A stretch of DNA of 64,000 nucleotides from an uncultured Bacteroidales bacterium (GCA_944323775.1 CALUTT010000029.1:1-64000); one strand, 5' to 3'; shown: positions 8,397 through 17,885, counted from the first letter of the stretch. Program-made: numbers and translations. Notes: generated by a model from the letters alone, not told the origin.

Positions 8397-10700
8397 ATGA
8401 ACTTAGTCATAGTCGAATCGCCTGCGAAGGCCAAGACGATAAAGAAGTTTTTGGGTAAGGATTTCGATGTCAAGCCGAGTTTCGGGCACATACGCGACCT
8501 CCAGGAAAACAAGTTGAGCGTAGACGTAGAAAACGGATTCAAACCCGAATACATAGTTCCGGCCGACAAGAAAAAGGTAGTGGCGGAACTCCGCCAGGCC
8601 GCGAAATCCGCGCAGACCATATGGCTCGCATCCGATGAAGACCGCGAAGGAGAGGCGATAGCGTGGCACCTGAGCGAGACACTCGGCCTTGACAGCCAGA
8701 GGACCAGACGCATAGTCTTCCATGAAATTACCCGCGACGCCATACTCAAGGCGGTGGAGAACCCGCGAGACATAGACCTCAACCTCGTTGACGCACAGCA
8801 GGCGCGCCGCGTGCTCGACAGGCTCGTTGGGTTCGAGCTCTCTCCGATACTGTGGAGAAAAGTCCAGAGGGGACTCTCTGCCGGAAGAGTCCAGTCTGTG
8901 GCGCTGAGACTTGTCGTAGACAGGGAAAAGGAGATAATGGCATTCAACAGCTCCCCATACTACAAGGTCGAGGGGATATTCTGTGCCGGCAGCAACAGAG
9001 TCAAGGGTGTTCTGGACACAAGATTCGACACTGAGGAATCCGCAAGGGCGTTTCTCGAAGACAGCAGAGAAGCGACTTTCAGCGTTTCGGAGATAGAGAA
9101 AAAAGACGCCGTACGCCATCCGGCACCCCCTTTCACGACGTCTACCCTGCAGCAGGAAGCCGCCAGGAAACTTCATTTCCCGGTCAGCGTCACGATGAGA
9201 ATAGCCCAGAGCCTTTATGAAAGGGGCCTGATTACTTATATGCGTACGGATTCAACGAACCTGTCCAGCCTCGCGCTCGGCACCTCAAAGAAATTCATAA
9301 TTGACAGTTTCGGGGAAAGATACTCGCATCCACGCCAGTACAAGACAAGGAGCAAGGGTGCCCAGGAGGCGCACGAGGCGATACGCCCTACCTTCATCGA
9401 GAATACCGACATCGAGGGAAGCGCCCAGGAGAAGAAGCTCTACAGCCTGATATGGAAAAGGACCGTGGCCTCGCAGATGGAAGACGCCGCACTGCTCGGG
9501 ACCTCTATAAAGCTCTCCTCGGACAAGAGACCCGAGAAGTTCTGCATCCAGGCACAGGAAGTCGTTTTCGACGGATTCCTTAAACTGTACATGGAAAGCG
9601 CCGATGATGCGGAAGAGAACGACGACACAGCGGTCATGCTGCCCGAACTGCATGTAGGTGACATACTCGACAGGCAGGTCATCGAGGCAGAATGCAAGTT
9701 CACCCAGCCGCCGTACCGGTTCTCCGAGGCTACCCTGGTCAAGAAGCTGGAGGAACTCGGAATAGGACGCCCGTCGACCTACGCCCCGACGATATCCACA
9801 CTTACTACGGGGCGGGGATACATAGTCAAGTCAGACAAGGAGGGCCGCAAAGTCAGCGTACACAATCTCAGACTCGAGGGAGACTCGATACGAGGAACCG
9901 AGAAGACCGAGACGGTAGGGGCGGAGAAAGGCAAGTTGATGCCACAGGAAATCGGCATGATAGTCAGCGACTTCCTCGTCGAGAACTTTCCCAACATCAT
10001 GGACTACGACTTCACGGCAAATGTCGAGAAGGACTTCGACCTCGTTGCAGAGGGGAAAATGGTCTGGAATTCCGTAATCGGCAACTTCTACGGAGGCTTC
10101 CACAAGAAAGTGGAGCAGACTCTGCAGGAGAAGCAGCACAGCCATGTGGAGAGGCTCCTGGGCAATGACCCTTCGGACGGGAAGCCCGTGTATGCAAAAT
10201 TCGGCCAGTACGGACCTTATGTCCAGAAAGGAGAAGGTGAGGACAGGCGCTTTGCAAGCCTGGGGAAGGGCCAGCTGATAGAGACAATGACGCTGGAAGC
10301 TGCTCTCGACCTTTTCAAGCTGCCGCGCACCGTAGGGACCATCGACGGAACGGAAGTCATCGCCACCAAAGGCCGCTTCGGACCTTACATCAAGTACGGC
10401 GACAAGAATTTCTCCCTTCCAAAAGGATCAGACCCGCTCAGCGTCACGCTTGAGCAATGCAGGGAGCTCATCAGGACAGAGACGGAAGGCGCATCGTCCG
10501 TCGGACGCACGATACTTGAATACAAAGACTCCGACATCAGCATAGTGAACGGCCGGTACGGTCCGTACATGAAACATGCCGGAGGCAACTACAGACTGCC
10601 GAAAGGCTGCGACCCCTCCACCCTGAGCGAGGAGGAATGCAAGAAAATAATCGCCGAAACCCGCCCGACGGGCACTAAAACCAGAAAACAGAAAAAATAG
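8397..10700 (+). CDS. topA: DNA topoisomerase I (type IA)
   Basis: The 767-residue enzyme relaxes negative supercoils. Visible are the N-terminal Toprim domain starting NLVIVESPAKAKTIKKF with the acidic DEDREGEAIAW, then RGLSAGRVQSVALR, and the active-site tyrosine in LITYMRTDSTN. The C-terminus has no zinc fingers; instead it carries three short repeats around GPYV/GPYI/GPYM, as in many Bacteroidetes and other bacteria. The ATG at 8397 starts directly before the Toprim fold; an in-frame ATG six codons upstream is less likely. An Lrp-type regulator follows 17 bases after the stop. Confidence 0.96.
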   Translation: MNLVIVESPAKAKTIKKFLGKDFDVKPSFGHIRDLQENKLSVDVENGFKPEYIVPADKKKVVAELRQAAKSAQTIWLASDEDREGEAIAWHLSETLGLDSQRTRRIVFHEITRDAILKAVENPRDIDLNLVDAQQARRVLDRLVGFELSPILWRKVQRGLSAGRVQSVALRLVVDREKEIMAFNSSPYYKVEGIFCAGSNRVKGVLDTRFDTEESARAFLEDSREATFSVSEIEKKDAVRHPAPPFTTSTLQQEAARKLHFPVSVTMRIAQSLYERGLITYMRTDSTNLSSLALGTSKKFIIDSFGERYSHPRQYKTRSKGAQEAHEAIRPTFIENTDIEGSAQEKKLYSLIWKRTVASQMEDAALLGTSIKLSSDKRPEKFCIQAQEVVFDGFLKLYMESADDAEENDDTAVMLPELHVGDILDRQVIEAECKFTQPPYRFSEATLVKKLEELGIGRPSTYAPTISTLTTGRGYIVKSDKEGRKVSVHNLRLEGDSIRGTEKTETVGAEKGKLMPQEIGMIVSDFLVENFPNIMDYDFTANVEKDFDLVAEGKMVWNSVIGNFYGGFHKKVEQTLQEKQHSHVERLLGNDPSDGKPVYAKFGQYGPYVQKGEGEDRRFASLGKGQLIETMTLEAALDLFKLPRTVGTIDGTEVIATKGRFGPYIKYGDKNFSLPKGSDPLSVTLEQCRELIRTETEGASSVGRTILEYKDSDISIVNGRYGPYMKHAGGNYRLPKGCDPSTLSEEECKKIIAETRPTGTKTRKQKK

Positions 10701-10703
10701 AAC

Positions 10704-10710
10704 AGGAGGA
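10704..10710 (+). promoter_or_regulatory. Strong Shine-Dalgarno before the Lrp-type gene
   Basis: AGGAGGA lies 7 bases upstream of the ATG at 10718. Such a clear purine-rich site is uncommon in Bacteroidetes, whose ribosomes usually do not rely on it, and it fixes the start of the regulator gene. Confidence 0.6.
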
Positions 10711-10717
10711 CAGACAA

Positions 10718-11221
10718 ATGGCCAGCTACCAGATTGACGAAATCGACAGGAAAATCCTTTCCTTTCTCGTAAACAACGCCAGGATGCCGTATCTGGAAAT
10801 TGCAAGGGGATGCAACATCTCCGGCGCAGCCGTACACCAGAGGGTCAAGAAAATGGAAGCGATGGGAATAATATCGGGCTCACGCATGGTCATAAAACCC
10901 TCGGCCATAGGGCTCAATGTCTGCGCTTTCATCAGCGTGAACCTTTCGGAAGACAACAAGTATCCCGAAGCCGTCGCCGCGCTCAAGCATGTTCCCGAAA
11001 TCGTTGAATGCCACTTCATAACTGGGCAGGCGGCCCTGTTCCTGAAGGTGTACTGCTTCGACAACGAACACCTGATGGACATCCTCATCAACACGATCCA
11101 GAGGATCCCGTACGTGGTGTCCACCAACACGATAATCTCACTTGACCAGGCCTTCGAGCGGGAAGTATGGGTCAAGGACTACAAAAGCACCAGCTTCAAG
11201 GCCGTCTCAGTGAAAGAATAG
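10718..11221 (+). CDS. Lrp/AsnC family transcriptional regulator
   Basis: A 167-residue protein with an N-terminal winged helix-turn-helix (DEIDRKILSFLVNNAR; then ISGAAVHQRVKKMEAMGII), followed by the RAM/AsnC ligand-binding domain (ICAFISVNL-like strand, VPEIVECHFITGQAALFLKV). Such proteins form octamers or dimers that sense amino acids or related small molecules and control amino-acid metabolism genes. The ligand cannot be told from sequence. It sits 17 bases behind topA and is preceded by a strong ribosome-binding site. Its last 26 bases overlap the convergent ispD. Confidence 0.92.
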   Translation: MASYQIDEIDRKILSFLVNNARMPYLEIARGCNISGAAVHQRVKKMEAMGIISGSRMVIKPSAIGLNVCAFISVNLSEDNKYPEAVAALKHVPEIVECHFITGQAALFLKVYCFDNEHLMDILINTIQRIPYVVSTNTIISLDQAFEREVWVKDYKSTSFKAVSVKE

Positions 11222-11876
11222 CCTTGGCGAACACAAGGTCTTCGGGAGTGGTCAGCTTGATGTTGAACCTCTCCCCTTCAATCGTTTCAAGCGGCACACC
11301 GTACGCCTGAACAACCGAAGCGTCGTCGGTGAACCTGGTCTCGTAAGGCATGGAATATGCCGCCTTCAAGTCTTCCGACCAGAACATCTGGGGTGTCTGG
11401 ACTGAAACGAAAAGCGATCGGTCGACCACCTTTTCCACAGAACTGTCGGCATATCTGAGAGTGTCCGTGACGGGAAGCACAGGTATCAGCGCCCGGCAGG
11501 TCTGCATCCTGTCGAGCATCTTCCTGACCAGTGACTGGCTCACAAACGGGCGCACTCCGTCATGAACAATCGCAACGGCCCCGTCAGGCACCTTCCCCAG
11601 GGCGTTCCTGACAGACAGGAACCGCGTCATCCCTCCCGGAACGAGAATATGCGGACACGAGAAGTTATGTTCTGCGCACAGGTCCTTCCAGGTCTGGAAA
11701 TGGATGCGTGGAAGCACCGTCAGAAGAGTGATTCCCGGGACCGCTTCGGACATTGTCTCGAGGGTACGCTGGAGTACCGGCACACCGCAGAGTTCCATGA
11801 ACTGTTTGGGCAGGTTTCCGCCCATTCTTGAACCGCTACCGCCAGCAACTACAATTCCGTAAATTTTTCGTCCCAT
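11196..11876 (-). CDS. ispD: 2-C-methyl-D-erythritol 4-phosphate cytidylyltransferase
   Basis: A 226-residue cytoplasmic enzyme of the MEP (non-mevalonate) isoprenoid pathway; it joins CTP to 2-C-methylerythritol 4-phosphate. The nucleotide loop VAGGSGSRMGGNLPKQF, the HDGVRPFV motif, and TDDASVVQAYG are characteristic. ispE and ispF occur elsewhere in this window, unlinked from ispD. On the minus strand a TAATTTTG element at 11891-11898 lies 14 bases before the ATG, so the leader would be very short. The 3' end overlaps the convergent Lrp-type gene by 26 bases. Confidence 0.95.
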   Translation of the reverse strand: MGRKIYGIVVAGGSGSRMGGNLPKQFMELCGVPVLQRTLETMSEAVPGITLLTVLPRIHFQTWKDLCAEHNFSCPHILVPGGMTRFLSVRNALGKVPDGAVAIVHDGVRPFVSQSLVRKMLDRMQTCRALIPVLPVTDTLRYADSSVEKVVDRSLFVSVQTPQMFWSEDLKAAYSMPYETRFTDDASVVQAYGVPLETIEGERFNIKLTTPEDLVFAKAILSLRRP

Positions 11877-11941
11877 CCTTATATTTTTTACAAAATTAAG
11901 TAATTTTCACTATTTTTGTTTTTCACAAAAATTAATGCAAG

Positions 11942-12967
11942 ATGGCATTCGGATTCCTCAATCAAGAATACGCGATAGACCTTGGCACAGCCAATACCGT
12001 CATATACCAGAACGGGCAGATAGTCCTTGACGAGCCCAGCATCATAGCAGTAGACGTGGCCTCGGGCAAATGCATTGCGCTTGGCCAGAGGGCAAAGCTG
12101 ATGCATGAAAAATGCAATCCCGGTATCAAGACCATCCGTCCGCTCAAGGATGGCGTCATAGCCGACTTCAACGCTGCGGAAATAATGATACGCGGCTTCA
12201 TCAAGCAGGCCGGCAGCAAGCACAGGACTCTCTTCACCCCGAACCTCAAAGTCGTGGTGGGAATTCCGTCAGGCTCCACGGAAGTCGAGATAAGGGCCGT
12301 ACGGGACTCGACTGAACATGCAGGAGGCCGCGACGTGTACCTGATCTTCGAGCCCATGGCCGCCGCTCTTGGAATCGGCCTCAACATCGAGGCGCCGCAG
12401 GGCAACATGGTGGTAGACATAGGAGGAGGGACCACGGAGATTGCCGTAATATCTCTCGGAGGCCTTGTAGTGCAGGACAGCATACGCACTGCCGGCGACG
12501 TGTTCACCAGCGACATCCAGTATTATCTCCGCCAGCAGCACAACATCAAGGTCGGAGAGGTGACGGCAGAAAAGATAAAGATAGCGGTCGGCGCCGTGAT
12601 TCCGGATCTCGCCGAGGATGAGCCGGAGCCGTTTATAGTGCGCGGACCGAACCTCATGACGGCGCATCCGGTCGAGGCGACGATCACCCATCAGGAAATC
12701 GCGCACTGCCTCGACAAGTCGATCGCCAAGATAGAGACTTCAATCCTGCACGTGCTCGAGAACACGCCGCCCGAACTATATGCTGACATTGTCGAGAACG
12801 GAATATACCTTTCAGGCGGCGGCGCCTTGCTCAGAGGACTCGCAAAGAGATTCAAGGACAAGACCAACATCGACTTCAAGGTGGCCGAAGATCCGCTTCA
12901 CGCAGTCGGAAGGGGAACCTGCGAGGCTCTCAAGCACACGGACAGGTATTCTTTCCTGATGCGTTAG
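11942..12967 (+). CDS. mreB: Rod shape-determining protein MreB
   Basis: A 341-residue actin homologue that forms membrane-associated filaments organising lateral cell-wall synthesis. The N-terminal IDLGTANTVIY phosphate loop, the VVDIGGGTTEIAVIS second phosphate loop, and the YLSGGGALLRG adenosine motif are intact. It opens the five-gene mre/mrd operon. A TATTTTTG element at 11911-11918 probably forms the promoter, giving a leader of some 20 bases. Codon use and composition match the surroundings. Confidence 0.97.
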   Translation: MAFGFLNQEYAIDLGTANTVIYQNGQIVLDEPSIIAVDVASGKCIALGQRAKLMHEKCNPGIKTIRPLKDGVIADFNAAEIMIRGFIKQAGSKHRTLFTPNLKVVVGIPSGSTEVEIRAVRDSTEHAGGRDVYLIFEPMAAALGIGLNIEAPQGNMVVDIGGGTTEIAVISLGGLVVQDSIRTAGDVFTSDIQYYLRQQHNIKVGEVTAEKIKIAVGAVIPDLAEDEPEPFIVRGPNLMTAHPVEATITHQEIAHCLDKSIAKIETSILHVLENTPPELYADIVENGIYLSGGGALLRGLAKRFKDKTNIDFKVAEDPLHAVGRGTCEALKHTDRYSFLMR

Positions 12968-12971
12968 ACGA

Positions 12972-13808
12972 ATGCCCAGAAAACGCGGAAGCACAAATGC
13001 AATCACGAGTGCGGCAGCCTTCATACTTCTGGAGGTTGCTGCTCTTGCTATGCTGGGAAGCAGTTCCACGATGAAGGACATCTGGTTCAACAGGGCGTCC
13101 ATGCGGGTCAACGCCTTCCTGTGGGGAGCGGCAGAGAACATGCGCAACCACTTCAGGCTGGAGACCCAGAACGATTCCCTTGCCGCGCTCAACGCAGCCC
13201 TCGAGGCCAGGCTGCGCCAGTATGAACTGCGCGAAGCCGGAATGGAGGAAAAGTCACACGAGGTTTTCCTGAATGACCAGCGGTTCAGATACATACCGGC
13301 CACGGTAGTCAGGATGGGCCGGGGCACTGCACACAACTACGTGATTGTCAACAAAGGGCAGGAAGACGGAATACGGCCCCAGTCAGGGATAATAACCTCC
13401 GACGGCGTGGTGGGAATAATCAGCGCCGTGGGCAGGAGGTATTCGTACGGGCTCACGCTCATGAATCCCAACGTGACCATAAGCACCAGGATAGGCCAGG
13501 CAGGAGTAGACGCTCCGCTAAGGTGGGACGGACGGGACAGCAACACGGCAGTCGCCGGCGACATACCGCCCCATTACGACATAGCTCCGGGAGACACGGT
13601 CCGCACTAGCGGGTTCTCCAGCATATTCCCGGCAGGCATTCCCATAGGCACCACACAAGACTCCAGACTCGTGAACGGATCATCCAGACAGGTGGATGTC
13701 AGGCTGTTCCAGGATTTCAGGAGCATACATTACGTTACCATCGTGGAAAACCTCGACAGCGACGAAATACTCGCGCTGGAGAAGAACGCAACGTCAGGAG
13801 AATCATGA
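12972..13808 (+). CDS. mreC: Rod shape-determining protein MreC
   Basis: A 278-residue bitopic membrane protein: a basic N-terminus, one transmembrane helix (about residues 10-30), a coiled-coil stretch around SLAALNAALEARLRQYEL, and the periplasmic MreC beta-barrel core containing GVVGIISAVGRRYS and APLRWDGRD. It scaffolds the elongasome by linking MreB, MreD, PBP2 and RodA. It starts 4 bases after mreB and its stop overlaps the mreD start (ATGA), indicating translational coupling. Confidence 0.94.
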   Translation: MPRKRGSTNAITSAAAFILLEVAALAMLGSSSTMKDIWFNRASMRVNAFLWGAAENMRNHFRLETQNDSLAALNAALEARLRQYELREAGMEEKSHEVFLNDQRFRYIPATVVRMGRGTAHNYVIVNKGQEDGIRPQSGIITSDGVVGIISAVGRRYSYGLTLMNPNVTISTRIGQAGVDAPLRWDGRDSNTAVAGDIPPHYDIAPGDTVRTSGFSSIFPAGIPIGTTQDSRLVNGSSRQVDVRLFQDFRSIHYVTIVENLDSDEILALEKNATSGES

Positions 13809-14329
13809 AAGGCGGCACCTACATATTGAAATGCGCCCTGTTCATCATCGCACAGGCAGTGATATGGAACTGCTGCAACTTCACGCAGTACCTCACTGTC
13901 ACGTTCCTGCCTGCAATTATCCTCGGAATGCCGGTAAGGCAACGTCCGGTGCTGTCGATGGCAATAGCCTTCGCGGCAGGCCTCGCCGCAGATTTCCTGT
14001 GCGGCGCACCGCTCGGCCTCTCGTCCGCAGCTCTCGTCCCTGCAGCGCTGGTGCGCAGGGGGACGATACGCCTTGTCTTCGGCAACGAAATCCTTGTCGC
14101 GCGCCGGGAAGAGCTCTCGGCAAACAGGCAGGGCTGGATGAAGATGGCCATGGCCACGGCAATGCTCACAATGCTGTTCCTTGCCGTATACATCGCCATT
14201 GACAGCGCCGGCACCAGACCGCTATGGATGGATGCCGTCAAATTCGCCGCGTCCGCAGCTGTCAGCATACCGCTTTCACTCCCGATTGCAGACACTCTCT
14301 GCACTGACGCCGATTCAAGATGGAAATGA
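13805..14329 (+). CDS. mreD: Rod shape-determining protein MreD
   Basis: A 174-residue integral membrane protein with about five hydrophobic helices and little else conserved, as is normal for MreD. Assignment rests on its length, hydrophobic pattern and position between mreC and the PBP2 gene, with overlaps at both ends (4 bases with mreC, 10 bases with mrdA). It acts in the elongasome with MreB, MreC, PBP2 and RodA. Confidence 0.85.
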   Translation: MKGGTYILKCALFIIAQAVIWNCCNFTQYLTVTFLPAIILGMPVRQRPVLSMAIAFAAGLAADFLCGAPLGLSSAALVPAALVRRGTIRLVFGNEILVARREELSANRQGWMKMAMATAMLTMLFLAVYIAIDSAGTRPLWMDAVKFAASAAVSIPLSLPIADTLCTDADSRWK

Positions 14330-16143
14330 ACAGGAAAAACAGACTGCTCGCAGGACTCGGGGCGGCGGCACTTGTGCTGCTGGCCAGGCTGTTCGTCATC
14401 CAGGTCATCGACGACGAGTACAAGCAGGACGCATCGAACAATTCGATGGTTTACTCGACCATCTATCCGCCAAGAGGGGTCATCTATGACAGGAACGGGG
14501 AAATTCTGGTCGGCAACGCCGTCTGCTACGACATACTGGTGACACCGAGGGATGTCGGGCAGTTCGACACTCTGGCTCTCGCACAGGCCCTCGACACCAC
14601 TGTGGAATTCCTCCGAGAGAGGATGCAGTACTACCGCAAGTACCGGACTCGCATAGGATACCAGGCTCAGACCCTACTGAAAAGAGTCCCCCAGCAGACA
14701 TACGTCAAGTTCGCTGAACTGGAATACATGTTCCCTGGATTCAGGGCTCAGATGCGCAGCATACGGGAATACCCGTTCAACGCCGGAGGCAATCTGCTCG
14801 GCTACATTTCCGAAGTAGATGCTGACTATATCGAGAAGCACCCCGACTACAAGGCCGGAGACTACGCAGGCAAGACCGGGCTGGAGTATGCGATGGAACA
14901 GGAGCTCCGCGGCGAAAAGGGATACCACATCTACCTCAGGGATTCCCGCAACCGCGTACAGTCGGCCTACCAGGACGGATTGCAGGACAAGGACGCCGTC
15001 CCGGGCAAGGACATAGTCTCCACGATCGACGCGCACCTCCAGCAGTACGGGCAGCAGCTCATGGAAGGCAAGGTCGGGTCTGTAGTGGCGATAGAACCGT
15101 CAAGCGGCGAGATACTGGCCATGGTGTCGAGTCCGGGAATAGATGTCGATGTACTGTCCGACATAGGGAGCCACTACGCGGAAATCGCCGCGAACCCCCG
15201 CAAGCCGATGTTCAACAGGACAGTGATGGCCTCTTATCCGCCAGGCTCGGTATTCAAGCTCATAAACGGGCTTGTCGGCCTGCAGGAAGGGGTCCTCGAA
15301 CCTTCGGATTCATACCCGTGCAACGGCGGGTACTACTATACCGCAACCCGCAGGCTGCGCTGCCACGAACACTCCTCACCGCTGAAATTCCGGGACGCGA
15401 TCGCCACGTCATGCAACGGATATTTCTGCTATGTGCTCAAAGACATACTGGAAAATGACAGGTTCGCCACTACGGCAGAGGCGCTGGATGCCTGGAGAGA
15501 GTATGTCCTGAGTTTCGGGTTCGGGCGTAAACTCGGCAGCGACTTCCCCTCGGAGCTGAGCGGCAACATTCCCACTTCGTCATACTATGACAGGCTGTAC
15601 GGCAAGGGCAGATGGAGGTTCTCCACCGTGGTGTCCCTTTCGATCGGACAGGGCGAGATCGGCGCGACCCCGCTCCAGATAGCCAATCTCGCCGCTATAA
15701 TGGCAAACAGGGGGTATTACTACATACCTCACATAGTCAAGGACTCGGAAGGGTTCAGGATTGACGACAAATACAGGAAGAGGAACTACACTCTTGTCGA
15801 CACAAGCTATTTCGAGACTGCCGTCGAAGGAATGTACATGGCGGTCAACGGCGGAGGAACGGCTGGAGCCACGGCCCTGAGGGCCGCGATACCTGGCATT
15901 GAAGTGTGCGGCAAGACAGGCACCGCCCAGAACCCCCACGGGAAGGACAACTCGGTATTCATCTGCTTCGCTCCCAAGGACAATCCGAAGATTGCCGTCG
16001 CGGCATATGTCGAAAACGCCGGCTTCGGGGCGACATGGGCCCTGCCGGTGGCTACCCTGATGATGGAAAAATATCTGACCGGCGAAATATCCGAAGGACA
16101 CAGGTACATGGAACAGACCATGCTCACCACTAAATTCTTCTGA
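14320..16143 (+). CDS. mrdA: Penicillin-binding protein 2 (class B transpeptidase)
   Basis: A 607-residue elongation-specific transpeptidase. It has one N-terminal membrane anchor, a pedestal/dimerisation domain (IYPPRGVIYDRNGEIL), and the transpeptidase domain with the catalytic serine motif PGSVFKLI, SCN, and KTGTAQNPHG. The ATG at 14320 overlaps mreD; an alternative ATG lies at 14326. It works with RodA, encoded 5 bases downstream, which supplies the glycan polymerase activity. Confidence 0.95.
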   Translation: MEMNRKNRLLAGLGAAALVLLARLFVIQVIDDEYKQDASNNSMVYSTIYPPRGVIYDRNGEILVGNAVCYDILVTPRDVGQFDTLALAQALDTTVEFLRERMQYYRKYRTRIGYQAQTLLKRVPQQTYVKFAELEYMFPGFRAQMRSIREYPFNAGGNLLGYISEVDADYIEKHPDYKAGDYAGKTGLEYAMEQELRGEKGYHIYLRDSRNRVQSAYQDGLQDKDAVPGKDIVSTIDAHLQQYGQQLMEGKVGSVVAIEPSSGEILAMVSSPGIDVDVLSDIGSHYAEIAANPRKPMFNRTVMASYPPGSVFKLINGLVGLQEGVLEPSDSYPCNGGYYYTATRRLRCHEHSSPLKFRDAIATSCNGYFCYVLKDILENDRFATTAEALDAWREYVLSFGFGRKLGSDFPSELSGNIPTSSYYDRLYGKGRWRFSTVVSLSIGQGEIGATPLQIANLAAIMANRGYYYIPHIVKDSEGFRIDDKYRKRNYTLVDTSYFETAVEGMYMAVNGGGTAGATALRAAIPGIEVCGKTGTAQNPHGKDNSVFICFAPKDNPKIAVAAYVENAGFGATWALPVATLMMEKYLTGEISEGHRYMEQTMLTTKFF

Positions 16144-16148
16144 AAAGC

Positions 16149-17456
16149 ATGAGATACGGCCAGGGAACATCCAACACTTACGACAGAGGTCTGTGGCAAA
16201 CCATAGACTGGAGGCTCATCGCCTGCTATATCGCACTTGTCGTCACGGGGCTTCTCAGCATATATGCCGCAGGGCACTCGACCGATTCAGCATCGGCCTT
16301 CGACCTGGGCGGCAGGTGCGGGAAACAGATCATGTGGTTCGGGATATCGCTTGTCGTTGACATCGTGATACTTTTCTGGATCAATCCGCGGCTCTGGGAA
16401 GTGATTCCTCCTGCAGCCTACCTGCTGGTATTCGGACTGCTGGTGCTCGTCATATTCGTGAGCAAAGACGTAAAAGGGTCGCATTCGTGGTTCGAGTTCG
16501 GTCCTGTCAAGTTCCAGCCGGCGGAAATCTCGAAGATAACGACATCCCTGATGCTCGCCGCCGTCATGAGCAGGCAGGGTTTCAGGCTCGGGAGCCCCAA
16601 AGGGTTCATGAGCGCTGCCCTGACGATTGCACTCCCGATGGCCGCAATCGTCGCCGAGAGCGAGACAGGCTCGGCTCTCGTATACGTCGGCTACATTTTC
16701 GTGCTCTACAGGGAAGGGCTCTCGGGATGGTGGATAGCCTTTCTCGGCATCAGCATCGCGCTGTTCATACTCACGCTCACCACATCCTGGTGGATATCGG
16801 TTGTCTCCTGGGCAGCTGCCTGCCTGGTGTATTTCACCGCAAGCGTCAGGAGCCGCCGGTCATTGATGCTCCGCAGAAGACTGGCATGGCGTACGGCCGC
16901 CGCCTTCCTCGCCGGAGCCGCTCTGGTGGGGGCGACGGACTTTCTGTTCCACAGCGTGCTTCAGGACCACCAGCGCACACGCATAGAAGTACTGCTTGGC
17001 ATGAAGGAAGACCCGACTGGAGTCGGATACAACGTACGGCAGTCGATGATCGCGATAGGGTCCGGAGGACTGTTCGGCAAGGGGTTCCTGAACGGCACAC
17101 AGACCACCTACGGCTTTGTGCCCGAACAGAGCACCGACTTCATCTTCTGCACCATAGGAGAGGAGCACGGGTTCGTCGGCAGCCTGTTCGTGATATTGCT
17201 CTACGCATACATGATATACCGGCTCGTGCAGGATGCCGAGAGAAGCAGGAGCCCGTTCACCAGAATATACGGATACTGTGTTGCCGCATGCCTTTTCATG
17301 CACCTTTTCATCAATATCGGCATGACGGTAGGGCTCATGCCCGTAATAGGCATCCCGCTCCCCATGATAAGCTACGGAGGTTCTTCTCTGCTGGCATTCT
17401 CTACCCTCATTTTCATTTTCCTTGCTCTGCACAGGCAGGAAAGCAAGTATTTCTGA
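16149..17456 (+). CDS. mrdB: Peptidoglycan glycosyltransferase RodA
   Basis: A 435-residue SEDS-family polytopic membrane protein that polymerises lipid II during lateral growth. Several hydrophobic helices, the large extracytoplasmic loop, and the family motifs (KFQPAEISK, GVGYNVRQSMIAIGSGG, GFVPEQSTDFIF and a C-terminal PLPMISYGGSSL) are clear. A long internal insertion (around residues 215-260) is somewhat larger than in proteobacterial RodA, as in other Bacteroidetes. Last gene of the mre/mrd operon; a tRNA-Leu gene follows on the same strand. Confidence 0.94.
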   Translation: MRYGQGTSNTYDRGLWQTIDWRLIACYIALVVTGLLSIYAAGHSTDSASAFDLGGRCGKQIMWFGISLVVDIVILFWINPRLWEVIPPAAYLLVFGLLVLVIFVSKDVKGSHSWFEFGPVKFQPAEISKITTSLMLAAVMSRQGFRLGSPKGFMSAALTIALPMAAIVAESETGSALVYVGYIFVLYREGLSGWWIAFLGISIALFILTLTTSWWISVVSWAAACLVYFTASVRSRRSLMLRRRLAWRTAAAFLAGAALVGATDFLFHSVLQDHQRTRIEVLLGMKEDPTGVGYNVRQSMIAIGSGGLFGKGFLNGTQTTYGFVPEQSTDFIFCTIGEEHGFVGSLFVILLYAYMIYRLVQDAERSRSPFTRIYGYCVAACLFMHLFINIGMTVGLMPVIGIPLPMISYGGSSLLAFSTLIFIFLALHRQESKYF

Positions 17457-17482
17457 ATTATTTATATCTTTGCAGTCTCTTT

Positions 17483-17567
17483 GCCTTGGTGGTGGAATGG
17501 TAGACACGAGGGACTTAAAATCCCTTGGACAGCAATGTCCGTGTGAGTTCGAGTCTCATCCGAGGCA
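17483..17567 (+). tRNA. tRNA-Leu (anticodon UAA)
   Basis: The 85-base gene has a 7-bp acceptor stem (GCCTTGG with CCGAGGC), an anticodon stem AGGGA/TCCCT with loop CTTAAAA, a long class II variable arm, and a TTCGAGT T-loop. The 3' CCA is not encoded. A TATCTTTG element at 17465-17472 lies 10 bases upstream and may give it its own promoter, although read-through from rodA is also possible. Confidence 0.95.
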
Positions 17568-17629
17568 CAAAGGCCGCGTCCGGCCTGAAGGCGCTCCGTC
17601 CGGAGCGCAGGACACACACATTGAGACAC

Positions 17630-17662
17630 AAAAAAACCGCCGCAGAACAAGACCTGCGCCGG
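17630..17662 (-). terminator. Intrinsic terminator of the tRNA-Gln/tRNA-Met transcript
   Basis: Read on the minus strand, a 9-bp stem (arms at 17654-17662 and 17637-17645, one mismatch) with an 8-base loop is followed by seven T residues (17636-17630). It lies 25 bases beyond the 3' end of tRNA-Met, as expected for the two-tRNA transcript. Confidence 0.85.
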
Positions 17663-17687
17663 AAAACAGAGTACGAGCAAAAAATCG

Positions 17688-17761
17688 TAGCGGGAATGGG
17701 GCATGATCCCATGACCTCCGGATTATGAATCCGACGCTCTAACCAGCTGAGCTACCCCGCC
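17688..17761 (-). tRNA. tRNA-Met (anticodon CAU, probably elongator)
   Basis: The 74-base cloverleaf has anticodon stem TCGGA/TCCGG with loop TTCATAA, D-arm GCTC..GAGC, and a 7-bp acceptor with two G-U pairs. The 3' CCA is not encoded. CAU anticodons occur in initiator, elongator and Ile2 tRNAs; the sequence lacks the G-C run typical of the initiator anticodon stem. The other CAU tRNA in this window looks more like Ile2, so elongator Met is the best call here. Confidence 0.85.
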
Positions 17762-17794
17762 AAATTTTAGGGGCCTTTTAAAGCCCCCGAAAAG

Positions 17795-17865
17795 TTGAGA
17801 TAGAAGGATTCGAACCCTCACTGACAGAGCCAGAATCTGTAGTGCTACCATTACACCATATCTCA
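17795..17865 (-). tRNA. tRNA-Gln (anticodon CUG)
   Basis: The 71-base gene has acceptor TGAGATA/TATCTCA, anticodon stem ACAGA/TCTGT with loop TTCTGGC (CTG), and the T-arm GAGGG TTCGAAT CCTTC. It is followed after 33 bases by tRNA-Met on the same strand; the spacer contains a small GGGGC/GCCCC hairpin that may guide processing. Confidence 0.94.
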
Positions 17866-17885
17866 ATAGCCCCCTATTGGGACTG

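Noticed and set aside
17591..17608. GCGCTCC/GGAGCGC hairpin after tRNA-Leu as a terminator
   Set aside because: The stem is perfect but no T run follows on either strand; it may help end the tRNA-Leu transcript, yet the evidence is too thin to list it as a terminator.
17515..17712. Minus-strand frames reading ASDETRTHTDIAVQG-like text
   Set aside because: They are antisense to tRNA-Leu and cross the terminator at 17630-17662; the tRNA explains the conservation.
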